DNA of 64,000 nt, from NCBI GenBank assembly GCA_963070105.1, contig OY718803.1, positions 11,381,347-11,445,346 of the forward strand. Direction: 5' to 3'. Position 1 is the stretch's first letter. Each line of letters starts with the position of its first letter. A program made the translations under genes and the position numbers. The DNA comes from Litomosoides sigmodontis. Taxonomy: Eukaryota > Nematoda > Chromadorea > Rhabditida > Onchocercidae. This document shows positions 1 through 27,126 of the stretch, in pieces. The notes below the pieces were generated by a model. The model was not told where the DNA came from and did not search any database. It worked only from the letters and a program-made list of their open reading frames with translations.

Positions 1-138
1 TGCGATGAGACTATAAAGTGCGACAACTGAAGAAAGAGAGAGGAGTAATACATGTAATAAAATCTCTGTGTAACAATTTTTTAAGACACAAAAACAAAAG
101 TAAGTGGGAAGAAACAGTTATTTCAATTTTGCAAAGAC

Positions 139-267
139 ATGCCGCAACAAGCAAATATCAACGCATTTAATCCTTTGCTAGTTATGAGTTTGCGTATTAC
201 AAATGAAATAAGTGATAGGAGTAAGAGGGCAGGATACTGCGATCATAATTATGAGAAAACTTTCACC
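139..267 (+). other. Possible coding exon, unassigned
   Basis: An open frame of 43 codons begins with ATG at 139 and reaches a donor-like GTAAGC at 268. It is in phase 0 and could be joined to the exon-like segment at 1090, which also begins in phase 0. The upstream acceptor (GCAAAG) is weak and the peptide is not recognised. It may be chance. The rest of 1-1089 shows no other exon I can support. Confidence 0.12.
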
Positions 268-1089
268 GTAAGCTTTGACAATGCAAATGAGTGACAAAAA
301 CTCTTCGAGTTATCAACTAATTAAATAAGCAGAAAGTAATAACAACATTTACCGCCGCATGAGAAAAGAGCGTTATTCTCAGAGCGATTTTTTTGAGAGA
401 TTGTGCGGGCAAAACAGGAGGAATGAAACATTTGCTATTTTAAGAATTGATCTTGGACTTATTCAAAACTGAATTGTATTAATTTCGAAATATTTGAATA
501 CATGAATGCTTTCGATCGCTTTTCTCGGTTCCTCTCTCCTGTACGGTTTCAACAGTTATGCATGGCGACTATTGTCTGAAAGTATTCCATTTATAACTCC
601 ACTGGCAAATTTCCTTCGTAATAATTTCAACTTGCTAGTTCTACTCTTTGGCAGTCCAAAACTTTGCCTTTACCACATAGAAGCGGTATTTCATTTCCGT
701 ATTTCATATATTCTCAATTGCATGTGATAGAAGAAGCAATCATCGTCTCAAATTTCATAAATCGTTTCGCTTTTTAGATCGGAGTATTTTCATCTTACGC
801 CTTTTTCTTTTTTCGCACAGAAAAAATTGGTTTCTTGGAAAGTAATATTTGTATTTAGAGTTTTCATCTTACAGCACTCACCATCGATTGCCATTAATCC
901 GTTATTGTTTAATTTTTGAATTGCCTCATTACCCTTATTCCTATTGTTACTTTTCACTTTTAAGTAATAATTCCATGCCTTTGTATTAATTTGTTACACT
1001 AAGTGAAAAGAGAAATTGAAACTGAATTCGATCTGAATGGGATCAACGAATATTCCAAGTGTAATTAGGATTTGCTGAGTACTTCACAG

Positions 1090-3461
1090 ATTATGAATGA
1101 TGACGATGTTACGGCCGGAGAAAGCCTGGCGCACATCCGAATGGCGGTATGACATTAGATACATTGAAACGTTCAATGTCGTATGTACTGAAAAGCAACT
1201 GTCCTTCAACTTTGTGAGGAAGCCGCCACTCTTTTACTCCACCTTTTGGTAAACTAACCAGCAAGCAGTTCATTATCAAATAAGGAGTCGCGGTCAAAAG
1301 AATAATTTGACGTAAATGGAATGACTCCATTAATGTGTAAAATTTTAAACTATGAGCTCTATGCTATTGGTCGTATGGTAGGGGTAATCCTCTAAGAACA
1401 TCTGGTGAATAATCTTTATTTTCTATCCCATGTTTTGTTTTATACAAATAGTTTATGCCTCAAGGGGGTTTAGATTTCCTAGAAAGTTTATCTTGTTTCA
1501 TCTTTCGCCTTTTAGGAAAAGGAAGTAAAACTTATAATGAAAGAGAAAGATGAACTGGGCGAAGGCTGTGAGAGCTCATATAGGTTGTCGTAAAAATAAT
1601 TAGGCAATAACAATAACTGAAGATCACACTTCAACAGCATATGCTCAGAAAGTTGTGCATAAATAAAGAGTATAATTATCAAAATTCGCCGAATTGTTCT
1701 ATAAGCTGACGTGATCTCTTATTTAAAAAGGTTCAACTGATCTATGTTTGCTAATCAGTGCAGTATGTTGATTGATAAGCATTCCTCCATACCTCTCGCT
1801 TATTACTACTGCCTTCATTCAATACTAATGATTTATTGGATTTAGCTCATTCCACCTCTCGTTGATATCCTTTCTTTGCTGATTAATTCATGGCATAATG
1901 CTTCACTCCAAGATCCACTTCCCTGTTCCTTTTTTCATTGAAATATACAATTTTAATTAAGAGGATACAGATGAGAATCGAAATAATTATATGCATATTA
2001 CCATCATGCTTTTGTCATTTGGCTAGTTTGATCTTAAATTCAGAGATCCTCGAGGAGCCACAAAAAAAATCCTTCTTTCCAACTCAGAACAGACGAAATC
2101 CTTATCCAGGCAGCCATGAATAGCAGCGATAAATTCCATCAGTAGTGGACGGTTAGAAGAAAGAAACCTCAGGATACACTTTGAGCGGTATAGATCAAAA
2201 TATTACTGTTATCGTTGTTACTACTAATCAATCAACTGGCAGCCGCCCTATCCAAAGCCCAAAAATTCAATATTTAGCGTAGCGGTAAACTCTTCACAAC
2301 TAAGCCAATTGTTAGGATCGTAAATATTACGAACTGACATCTTCAAATGACAGAAAGAAGGAGCTAAAGTTGACCGTCCATAAAGTCACCTATAGAAACT
2401 TCCCAAGAATAATTGCCGAAGCAAAATTTCCACACTTTCAAAATATTTATGAATCATTGAACCGTCATTAACACTATCACTTCTTTGATGATTAAAAACG
2501 CCGAGAATATTCCGAACTTTCCCCTTGAATAATTTAGACGCTTGAACTTTGAATTACAGAAATTATGAAACTCCGTTATACTCAAAATTTTAATTTCATT
2601 TTATTTCGATTTTCGAAATATCATGGAAAGTTTAACACTGCTTGAAACTTCTCAACCAAAAATGCAGAAAGTTGCCGGAAAAGTATTACCATGACACGCT
2701 GAAGCTAACTGCGGATATGGGAGAAGAACTAAATCCAGAAAATGGAACCAAAAGACCTTTAATATAAGCAGTGAAAGTTGGGAGATGCATGAAATTTCAA
2801 ATTCGCATGGATTAAAAGTTGTAATTTATTACCTTCGTTAGACAATACTGGTTTAAACCAATCTTTTATTTCATTGAATGAGTCTGAGCGGGGAAAGGGA
2901 GAAAAAAAGGAGGCACATGAGACGGGAGTTGCGCTAATGTCATTGATGGTCGTCATAGCTGATCCGATAAATATTTGAATTCTACGAATTAGTTGCCAGT
3001 GAAATAGCAAGTAGCAGTGGTGTGACGTGTGGATATTATAAATAATTCAATCAAAATATGATTAGCAAGATATGTGAGTTATTGCGAAACATCGTTTCAC
3101 CTTATTGAAAACTAATGCTTGATTGACCAGGTTTTAGCAAGAGCAAGAGACGTGAAGAAAATGGAGTGCACAGCGCGAAAAGTTTTTTCCGCACTCATCT
3201 GCTCAGCATCTTCAAAAGGAATAAACGAGGAGCAGTCGGCCCACAACACTACAGAACTTTCAGTAAGTATTACATCATTCACGTGATGTCACTACACTCC
3301 TTACCTCTGCCTCAACCATTCGAATTTGCTAGAACTCTACTCCATTTGTTCGATACGTCTCACGCATCTTCCGAATTGTAGTTACATTACGCACATTACT
3401 TCCGTTCATTATTAGATCCTAATTCCTCCCTCCACTTTTTTCAGGGATCTTTCACCGATGA
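1090..3461 (+). CDS. Candidate multi-exon gene of unknown function (3' part)
   Basis: Four segments join without a phase clash: 1090-1146, 1516-1583, 3138-3262 and 3445-3461, ending in TGA. Each is bounded by an acceptor-like AG (CTTCACAG, CCTTTTAG, GGTTTTAG, TTTTTCAG) and, except the last, by a GT donor (GTATGA, GTTGTC, GTAAGT). The first encodes IMNDDDVTAGESLAHIRMA, the second is Lys/Glu-rich, and the third is strongly basic. An AATAAA lies 83 bases after the stop. A competing reading uses ATG at 3161 and gives a 54-residue protein from the last two exons in another frame. Minus-strand open frames overlap at 1109-1330 and 2759-3010. I do not recognise the protein. The evidence is only consistent splice phase and locally higher GC, so this is a hypothesis. 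Confidence 0.25.
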
Positions 3462-3543
3462 ATTGCTCTGGACCACGTATAATAGTGACATGTGCTCCCG
3501 AACCTAAACCATATTCCAAGTACCAACTTTCACGTCTGGATGT

Positions 3544-3549
3544 AATAAA
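3544..3549 (+). terminator. Candidate polyadenylation signal AATAAA
   Basis: AATAAA lies 83 bases downstream of the TGA of the weak plus-strand candidate gene. This supports, but does not prove, a transcript end there. Between here and the end of ubiquilin (3550-4469) I see no coding or structural feature. Confidence 0.3.
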
Positions 3550-4469
3550 ACCAAAACCATATTAACTGAATTTATTCGTTTTATAATATAGTTTGACCTT
3601 TAAAATCGACTGCAGTGGGTAAGACAGCTGCGCTGTATCTGCATGGATCAAATCAACAGAGAACAAAAAAGCTTTATCTCAAAACTAAGGAAGTACCATG
3701 ACCAATTTGGAAAAAACCTTTATAATAAACTCAACATTTCAACTATTCATCATATTTCGAGAGGTTAAATTTAAAATGAAGAAGTAGGAGAATGAATAAG
3801 GAAATTTGTCAGTTCTGTAAACTTATGCACTTACCGTTCAATGAATAACAAGACAAAGCTTGACTCGTAAGAGACAGAATTAATAAATTTGAGGTTAAGG
3901 AAAGTATCTGAACTAAATAAAATCATATCTCCGTATAAAACTACAGCTTCCATTAAAATTAAGGGATTATATGAGAACATCACTTTTTGGCCGATAAGCA
4001 ATAATTTCCCACTCAGCAACCGAAAACTGTTTTCTGGAATTTAGAATTTCCTCCGTAATGAAATCGCTGCAAATAAAAGCTTTAAAAAAGACAAAAACAA
4101 GGAGCCAATAGAAATTTTCAGTAATCACAGGATTTGTTTAATACAGTTCATTCATCCGAAATATTTGGACGACAAATACTAGAGAAGTGACGGAATGAAG
4201 GAAGGTTATAAACAAAATTCGTGACAATTCTTACCAATTAATATGAAAAGACTAATACAATTTCCACAATCTCAACAACTAAATCCATATCCGAAACGAG
4301 TTGCTTTGGCCGTAGAAACCGATAACTTTTGATAGTTTTTTATAACGCAATCAAACTCTGTCCGTTTCACATACGCAGTACCACATTTAAAATGTCTAAC
4401 TGATGCCAATTTCATACACGATCCACAATTATATAGACAGCAGAACATCAATACGACAGATATTTTACT

Positions 4470-4475
4470 TTTATT
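4470..4475 (-). terminator. Candidate polyadenylation signal of ubiquilin
   Basis: TTTATT on the plus strand reads AATAAA on the minus strand. It lies about 98 bases beyond the ubiquilin stop codon, a normal distance for a nematode 3' UTR. Confidence 0.45.
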
Positions 4476-4572
4476 TAAGACTGAAGTTTATGAAAGAAGT
4501 AAATTTCATCTGCAACCAAATTAAAATTTACAGCAAAATCTCGACAGATTGACCAATGAAAAAAGCGGCGAA

Positions 4573-7500
4573 TCACTGTTGTCCCGCACCACTTAAAAGT
4601 CGATCGATTGCAGCGTTTACATCACCAAATGTCGCAAGTAGAGCTATAAAACAATCACTACGAAAACTACTCAAAAACCCAGATGTTTCCCATCGTTACT
4701 CTCTGTTGTGACAGAACCTTGTATAGGTATCAGTTTTTCAGAATACTGGATAACAGAACTTGAACAGTAATTATTATAATTATCAGAAAAGTACACCAGA
4801 AAATAGCTGATTAGGACGATGACATTATATTAAAACAAGCTTATACACTAGAAAATATACTTCCTCAAAAAAGGATATCACTGCAAGCAGGTAAATAATC
4901 CTTACAACAGGTCTATGATTTTTTCCTTCCATTATCATTTAATGTTTTTTGGCTGCTTTAAAATCTATTTATATATGGATTGTAAGAAAATGCTCACTCT
5001 TTCACATAATTCCTGCTTCATAATTTAATATTCGTTATTTCTTACACGAAGAAGTACCTAATGTAATGTTCCGCAAACGTGAAGAAGACGAGTGAACAAC
5101 ATATAGTTATGTTCAACAAGCAACTGAATATGAATGATAGAAAAGCAGAGAATATTCCGTGATTATCAAATTAACAATCTATTTTATTCGGAGAATCATC
5201 AAATGTTAAAATTACCTTGAATATTCGCTTCCTGATTGCTGAATCCCATACTTGTTAACTGCTCTAACTGATTGCGGTAACGTTCCTCTGGTGGTTGTGT
5301 TGATCCTCCCTGAAAGCTTTTGTTCTCAAATAAAAAAATTTCTTAAAAAGATATCAACGAACATCACTGTAAATGTGTTTTAAATCAGACATAATACTAT
5401 GATTTGGATGCACCCAGGAAATCAATTTACAGAACGTTGTAGTGTTACAGCATTTGGCATCCACTAAAAAAATTTCATGCTAATATTCCTAAAGAATTTT
5501 TGTCGCTGTTTGATTTCCAAATAAAAGTCCACTGCACTCACAAGAGTTGCGCCAGTCATTTGTCTAATTAAATTAAGCATCATCATGGCTTGCTCGGTGG
5601 TTGGAGCAGAGGAAGTCGTTGTTGTCGTCGTTCCTGTACCTGGTGCTGGTGTTGTGCCAGTAGTAGTTGTTGAATCACTAAAAAAGGAGAACACAAGTTT
5701 ATAAAGCATATATTGCCCTTTAAATTATTAGACGCATATAAAGATCGATAGTAATTTCATGACTCGCCACATAAAAAACCTTTCATGCTGGAAAAATTTC
5801 TAATTTAAAGCATCATAACAAAATAAGAAGTTGAACCTGGTAGTAGTATTAGGAGCTGTTGTAGTTGTCACTGGAGAAGTTGGAAAACTATAAAGAGAAT
5901 TTTATAAAATGATAAACAAAAATCTACTCATACATGAATTCGTGCCTGCCATCTTTTTACATGAGTAGTAGTGAAAAAAAAAGGCCTGCTCACAATCCAG
6001 GAGGTAACAGCTGTGGGGCTTCACGACGTAACGTATCCATGCCAGTATGAATTTGATGAAATGCTTCAAGAACTCTTGGATTAGAAATTGCTCGCAACAT
6101 TTCTGGATTTTGCATCTGAAAATCCGATATATAGATCCCTGCTATCCATAATGAATTCCGTTCATTGTTCCCATGTTAATACCCGCCAGTGGTTTGTGAT
6201 ATAAATAAAATACAATTCTTACCAATCAGAAGCACTAGCTGAAACAATAGCAAATTTTACGAAGTATTATGACGCCAATTTCTATTTTAAAAGAAAAACT
6301 ATAAAATCTTACAGTATTCCTAAAATGTGGCACAGCATTGCGTATGTACTGCTCCATAGCCGATGAAACTGCGGGGCCCGACGTGAGCATCTCAAATCAT
6401 GAAGAATATTATTCTTACACTTTTCAAAACCAAGCAGATCAAGTAAACTAAAACAAAAGACGAAAAGAGAAACCATAAACCTGTGATAACAATGACGGAT
6501 TCTGCCGAATCATATTCATAGCATTAGTAAACGTCTCGCTGTTAAGCAGTCGTGCATAAGCATTCGGGTCAGTTAATATCGGTGGGTTTTCCGACAAACC
6601 GAGAGTATTTGCAAGTTCTGCAACGACAATACCATGAACACATGAGCAGCAATTACAGTTAAAAGCATTTTTATGTATATACGTATCTTTTTACTTCTAA
6701 TTCTCAGTCAATACAGAAATCATTAAATCTACGTATGTATTTAAATTAACCACCTTTTAATATCAATTTTCCCTCTCAGTTTAATCTTTTAATTAGAAAT
6801 ATATTCACTTTTCCTTCTAAACAATAACGAATACGGGATGCATGTAATGCACTACACGTAGTAAAATAAGCGCATTTCTCTTGCCTCTTTCGGGAAGCTC
6901 CCGAGGTTCAAGCCCTCGCATTAGATTTTAGCATCACTGGGCAGAGAACGGAGTAACCGGGAAAAAGACAGAACAGGGACACATCCTGCGTTACGTGGAA
7001 CTAAATCACTAATGTCAACAAATTCAAACAAAAATGAAACAGTTGCAGCAGTGAAATCACTTACCGGCCAACAAATTCGAAGGTTGAGAAGGTGTACCGT
7101 TGTCAGCTCCTGTACCAGTAGGGACAGAACTAGATGTGTTGGTTGAATTGCCCCAAGGATTTGGCAACGCTTCAGCATTTTCAACACCAGCACGTTGGCT
7201 GCGTGATGCTAAATGAGTGTATTATTTGACCAAAAATATTTTTCGGGCAAATCGCTGGCCACTGAACATATGATTTAAAAGCGAAGGCACTGCAATAAAA
7301 AGTGAAAGTATTATAAGAATTGACAAAATGAATGTTAAAAAAATGCAGAAAATTTTACCTATATTATTAGAATTATCTACTAAAGTTGCAAAAGGGTTGC
7401 TAGCGAAAGTACTTGTTGCACTGTTCAACAGCGGTTCTTGAACATCTTGATATAGACGTTGTAATGCTGCTTGTCCACCCGGAATACCCTGAAGTAACAA

Positions 7501-9293
7501 TAACGTAAAGTACATTCATCAATTCAGTTTTTCAAGTTCAATATAAAAATAAATCCAATACCAGTTGACGGTTATACATGGGTGGGTAAGTGTTAATTAA
7601 AACCTGTAGATTCCGTATTGCTTGGTCACGGCTACGCATCAGTTCTTGGAACATACTTGGATTTCTCACCATCTCGATCGTCTGCCGAATAACTTCCGGA
7701 TCATTCAACAGATGACCAAGCTCAGGATTTGACTTAAATGAACGCTTTCAATTGATCGGTCAGTGGAAAACAATTCCATAAAATCATGATTTAAATTACA
7801 AGTTGAAATTATAATTTGACTCTTCCTGCAAATCTTCATTTTTATGACAAAAGCAGAAAGATGCAAAATTACCTCAATAACCTGTTGAATCTGCGGATTA
7901 TCAGCAATCAATGACCGTATTATATCTGGATTATTCAATAGTGATTGAACTATTGGACTATTCGTCATTTCGCGTATTGCTTCTGGGTTTTGCATCATAT
8001 GCTGTGCCATGCCCAAAGCACCACTCACTGGATTTCCCCCCATTGCTATATTCTATTTGAACAAAATTCTTAAGACACAGCAAGTGTGTAAAATTACGTA
8101 TTGTAAGGGAAAAAACAGCAAATATATGAGCTATTACAATAAAAATTCAAACCCAACTTTCAAAAACTTAAAACGATGAAAAGACTTACTGGAATTGTCC
8201 CAGTTACGGAAGGAGTAGTAGCTGCTGTGGGCTGAAACATAATAATTGCATAGAAAATGTAATAATAAAATTTTTTAAAAAATAAATTCCGATGAGCAAA
8301 AATTAGATGCAATTTTTCTTACCCGCTGCGAATTTCGTATGACAAGGTGAATAGCCATACCATCTTTAATAGCTGAAATTAATCAGTTCATAAGATGCAA
8401 AAGAGTAGACAATACACTGGTATAAGATATAACCTTTACTTAACTTTTACACGTCTCCCCTTCCTCATATAAACTAGCATTAATATAAAACGAATTAAGA
8501 ACGCAGTTCTATAGCTGGAATATTGCAATTGCTGATGCTAACTACTATTTTAAGAGAGTTTTTTGAAAAAGAAATGTCTCATGGAGGGAGGACACAGCCA
8601 TCAAGATTTAACTTACAAAGTTTAGTGAGTGTCTCATAGTCTTTCAATATTTTGCCGGAAAAGATGAGACAGAGCTTCTCGGGCGGTTGATTTATTTTTG
8701 CCGATAGTATTGCTTTAACCTAGAATTTCAACCACTTCAATAAAATTAGTAGACCCAGAATTTCAATTACGAGTAGTGGTGACTAAAAGCACATTCCTAA
8801 TTTAAATACTTTATGTTACTATTGTATTCACAACCAAACATGGAATGTAAGACATGTAGAGAAGTAGAGACATGTAGAAAACCTGAAAGTAACAAAAAAT
8901 AAGTGGACCATGTTACCTATGGTACTCCGTATATTTCGTATACTAGACAAAGAACTTTGCTAATTATTATATAAGAAATGTAAGTAATAGCCCTATAATT
9001 TTGGACTATCAGTAGGATGATTAGAAGCCTTGGGGTCCAGTCGATTTACGAAATAGTAGACCACGCTGAGTACCAAAATCAAATGCAAAAGTAAGACAAA
9101 TACTTCACATAAAAAGATATTCTAGTTATACAAACAACAAAACTAGCTGCACGATTACTCATATATTTGAATAAGCATATACCTTTAAAACTGTAGCTTT
9201 TTCTGGTACCGCAATATCATAGGCTTCTGTCGTAGTCTTCACTTTTAAGTTTATCTTGTTTTGAACTTCTTCATCACTACCGGAATCCGTCAT
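4573..9293 (-). CDS. ubql-1: Ubiquilin (UBL-STI1-UBA shuttle protein)
   Basis: Ubiquilins carry ubiquitinated or misfolded membrane proteins to the proteasome in the cytosol. Fifteen exons, read downward: 9293-9183, 8719-8617, 8372-8323, 8231-8190, 8052-7873, 7732-7562, 7488-7359, 7208-7065, 6617-6481, 6390-6313, 6115-5994, 5887-5837, 5677-5542, 5309-5216, 4643-4573. They total 1620 bases, or 539 residues, in the family range. Residues 14-88 are a ubiquitin-like domain (LIFSGKILKD, then IHLVIRN). STI1-type repeats rich in Asn-Pro-Glu (QNPEAIREM, NDPEVIRQ, QNPEMLRAI) follow at about 103-219 and 310-420. Residues about 425-480 are a Thr-rich linker. The C-terminus (about 495-537) is a UBA domain with the MGF motif and AAIDRLL helix. 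The start is the first ATG, 14 bases after an acceptor-like site. Every exon joint is in phase. The exon 10 acceptor (TTTGAG) is atypical. Confidence 0.97.
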
Positions 9294-9294
9294 T

Positions 9295-9878
9295 ATTGGT
9301 CGAAATTCTGGAAATCATCAAACATTTAAGATGTTCCAAAGAAAGCGCCTTACGTAATCTTAACAGCGCAGTGTTTGATTTAACAACAGTATTTGATCTA
9401 GAACTATTTTTATTATTTTTTTCCTCAAGCAAAATAAAATTCGAAATTGCAAATTTTCTTCCAAAATGACCCATCTGCTTACAGTCACGGACCAGCCATA
9501 CTCCTCAAAATCCACCTTGTCATACATTTCGTCATTCCACATAAGAACATCCTGCACTACAAAAAAACTCATAATCAATTTCGTTCAACACTGACGAATA
9601 CCCTTACGCCGACCGAACAAAGACCTATTACATCCGTCGTAATGGCACTTAATGTGGCCGTAACGATGTAGCTGTGGTCCGTTAAATGTAAGCATTACAG
9701 GCAGTACTCCTGTGGAGCGTTGGTGCGTGGTACGTGTTTCAAATATGCAAGTTTAGTTGGCATACTGATTTTAATTTTCCAGATGTTTCACGTTATTTTA
9801 CCAATGCGGTATAACAAGAACGTACGTAAAGTAAGGGCTTCCCCTAGGGTCAGCTATTTTATATGGATACCGCGCCAT
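9295..9878 (-). CDS. Candidate small exon chain directly upstream of ubiquilin
   Basis: On the minus strand an acceptor-like TTCAG ends at 9888, nine bases before ATG 9878. Exon 9878-9826 (MARYPYKIADPRGSPYF plus two bases) joins 9764-9695 in phase across a 61-base GTACGT...ATCAG intron. It then meets TAA at 9697-9695, giving 40 residues. If the 27 bases containing that TAA (9698-9672, GTAATG...CACAG) are skipped, the frame continues through 9671-9608 and 9551-9483. It next enters the exon that carries the ubiquilin start, ending at TAA 9297-9295, which overlaps the ubiquilin ATG as TAATG. All joints are phase-consistent and the donors are good (GTAAGG, GTAAGC), but 27 bases is too short for a normal intron. 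It could be a tiny gene, a pseudogene with one stop, non-coding 5' exons of ubiquilin, or chance in a GC-richer patch. Protein not recognised. Confidence 0.28.
9308..9320 (-). promoter_or_regulatory. Splice acceptor before ubiquilin start (probable SL site)
   Basis: The minus strand reads GATGATTTCCAG with the AG ending at 9308. This leaves a 14-base leader before the ubiquilin ATG. Such short leaders after TTTCCAG are typical of nematode spliced-leader addition sites. It could also be a cis acceptor for the exon ending at 9483. Confidence 0.5.
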
Positions 9879-9888
9879 ATCCTAAGCC

Positions 9889-10952
9889 TGAATTGCATTG
9901 TCCTTGTAACTTACAACTTACATGTTACTATTTGGAGCTTCATATTCTTAATTTGAATTATTATATATCCTTAACTTTAATCATCTTATGTTGTCAATGC
10001 CAACTTCTTCGTATTCTGCAGTTATTTCCAATCTTAAACTATAATTAATGAAACAACTGCATTACACCGGCGAACCCCATAACAGCATGTTTTCTCCCTT
10101 GATTTAATCATTGCTACGGTCGCTACGTTTTTGTATAATTATTCACAGACTCCACGGTTATCGCGCTACTCAACTCATCCGATGTCTTAGCAGGACTCGT
10201 AATCGTCTCAGTTAATTAATTGCAGAATTAATTCGAATGTTTATATACTCCGGTTATCATGCAGTACCGCATGACCATGAATCGCCTTGAAAATGGTGAA
10301 ATGCACTCCATTATATATTATTTAATATAATTTAGGTGAAATAACTAGCTATAAACAATACAAAGAGAAATAATATAAATCAATAATAAAGATTTATAAG
10401 TATGCAGAAATATTACATGAAGGTTTGTTATCGGACACGGTGTGGAAAAAATTTTGAGACGAAAAAACAAGTATAAAATTCTCATCATGTAAACCGTTAT
10501 ATTGCTGAATTTTCATGACCACGACTGACGTCTCAGATACTGTCCCATAAACAAATATTGTGATGCTATTCAAACTTTATAACATTGCATAACCTGAATC
10601 ATAACAAGATGCACCAAAACTCAAAGATTTCAATATCATTACTGTTCCATTGATTAAATTTGTTTACATGAAAGCTTATGAACTTAGACATGAAAAAGAG
10701 ACGAAATTTTTGAATTCCACTTCTCTTATTTGGTGCTGTTCCTATTATTAACATATTAAAAACTGCTTACCAATTTGGATACTACGCAATAGTACCTTAA
10801 AAAAGGAAAATCACCTAACTTTGTTTCACAGTTTTTCTCATGAGTATCACACAATTCTACCTGAACAATGTAATTAAAGTGTCACGCTCTTTTCAAATAC
10901 TTTACATAAGTATCATATGAAAAAGAAAGTTTGAGAGATAGGGTGTTGCAGA
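9889..10952. other. Intergenic stretch, no gene seen
   Basis: Between the small exon chain upstream of ubiquilin and the 3' end of the CHD1 gene I see only AT-rich sequence. There is no open frame, repeat or RNA gene I can support. It should include the promoter of whatever transcript starts near 9.9 kb. Confidence 0.5.
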
Positions 10953-10958
10953 TTTATT
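10953..10958 (-). terminator. Candidate polyadenylation signal of CHD1 gene
   Basis: TTTATT on the plus strand gives AATAAA on the minus strand, about 266 bases past the CHD1 stop codon. Other variants may be used, so this is only a candidate. Confidence 0.3.
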
Positions 10959-11223
10959 TAAAACAACTCAGAAGAATTTTATGAAAAAACTTCATGCAAT
11001 AGAGATGAGAAGCGTGGCACCTACTTCCAGTATTTTAAAGATGTCCTAGTTAAATTTCGTGATGCTCTTTTAAACGATTGATAGAAGTCCATGATGAATT
11101 CAAATTTTGCTTTGACTTTTGTTGTTTTTTAAATGTACAATTCACGCTGCATAATCGCTTAACCCGTAATTAGTTATTTTGAAAGGAGATGGGGGTAAAA
11201 CAGAAGTGAAGTGACTGCTAACG

Positions 11224-27118
<15,895 letters not shown>

Positions 27119-27126
27119 TTTTCCAT

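Noticed and set aside
1109..1330. 73-codon minus-strand open frame as a gene
   Set aside because: No domain or splice partner found; it conflicts with the plus-strand exon chain, itself weak.
6902..6918. A T-arm-like hairpin (CGAGG, loop TTCAAGC, CCTCG), suggesting a tRNA
   Set aside because: No matching acceptor stem, D-arm or anticodon arm at the right distance, and it lies in a ubiquilin intron.
9608..9740. Alternative frame resembling a single zinc finger (KCHYDGCNRSLFGRR)
   Set aside because: The His pair is missing and a stop follows shortly, and another frame of the same patch fits a longer splice chain.
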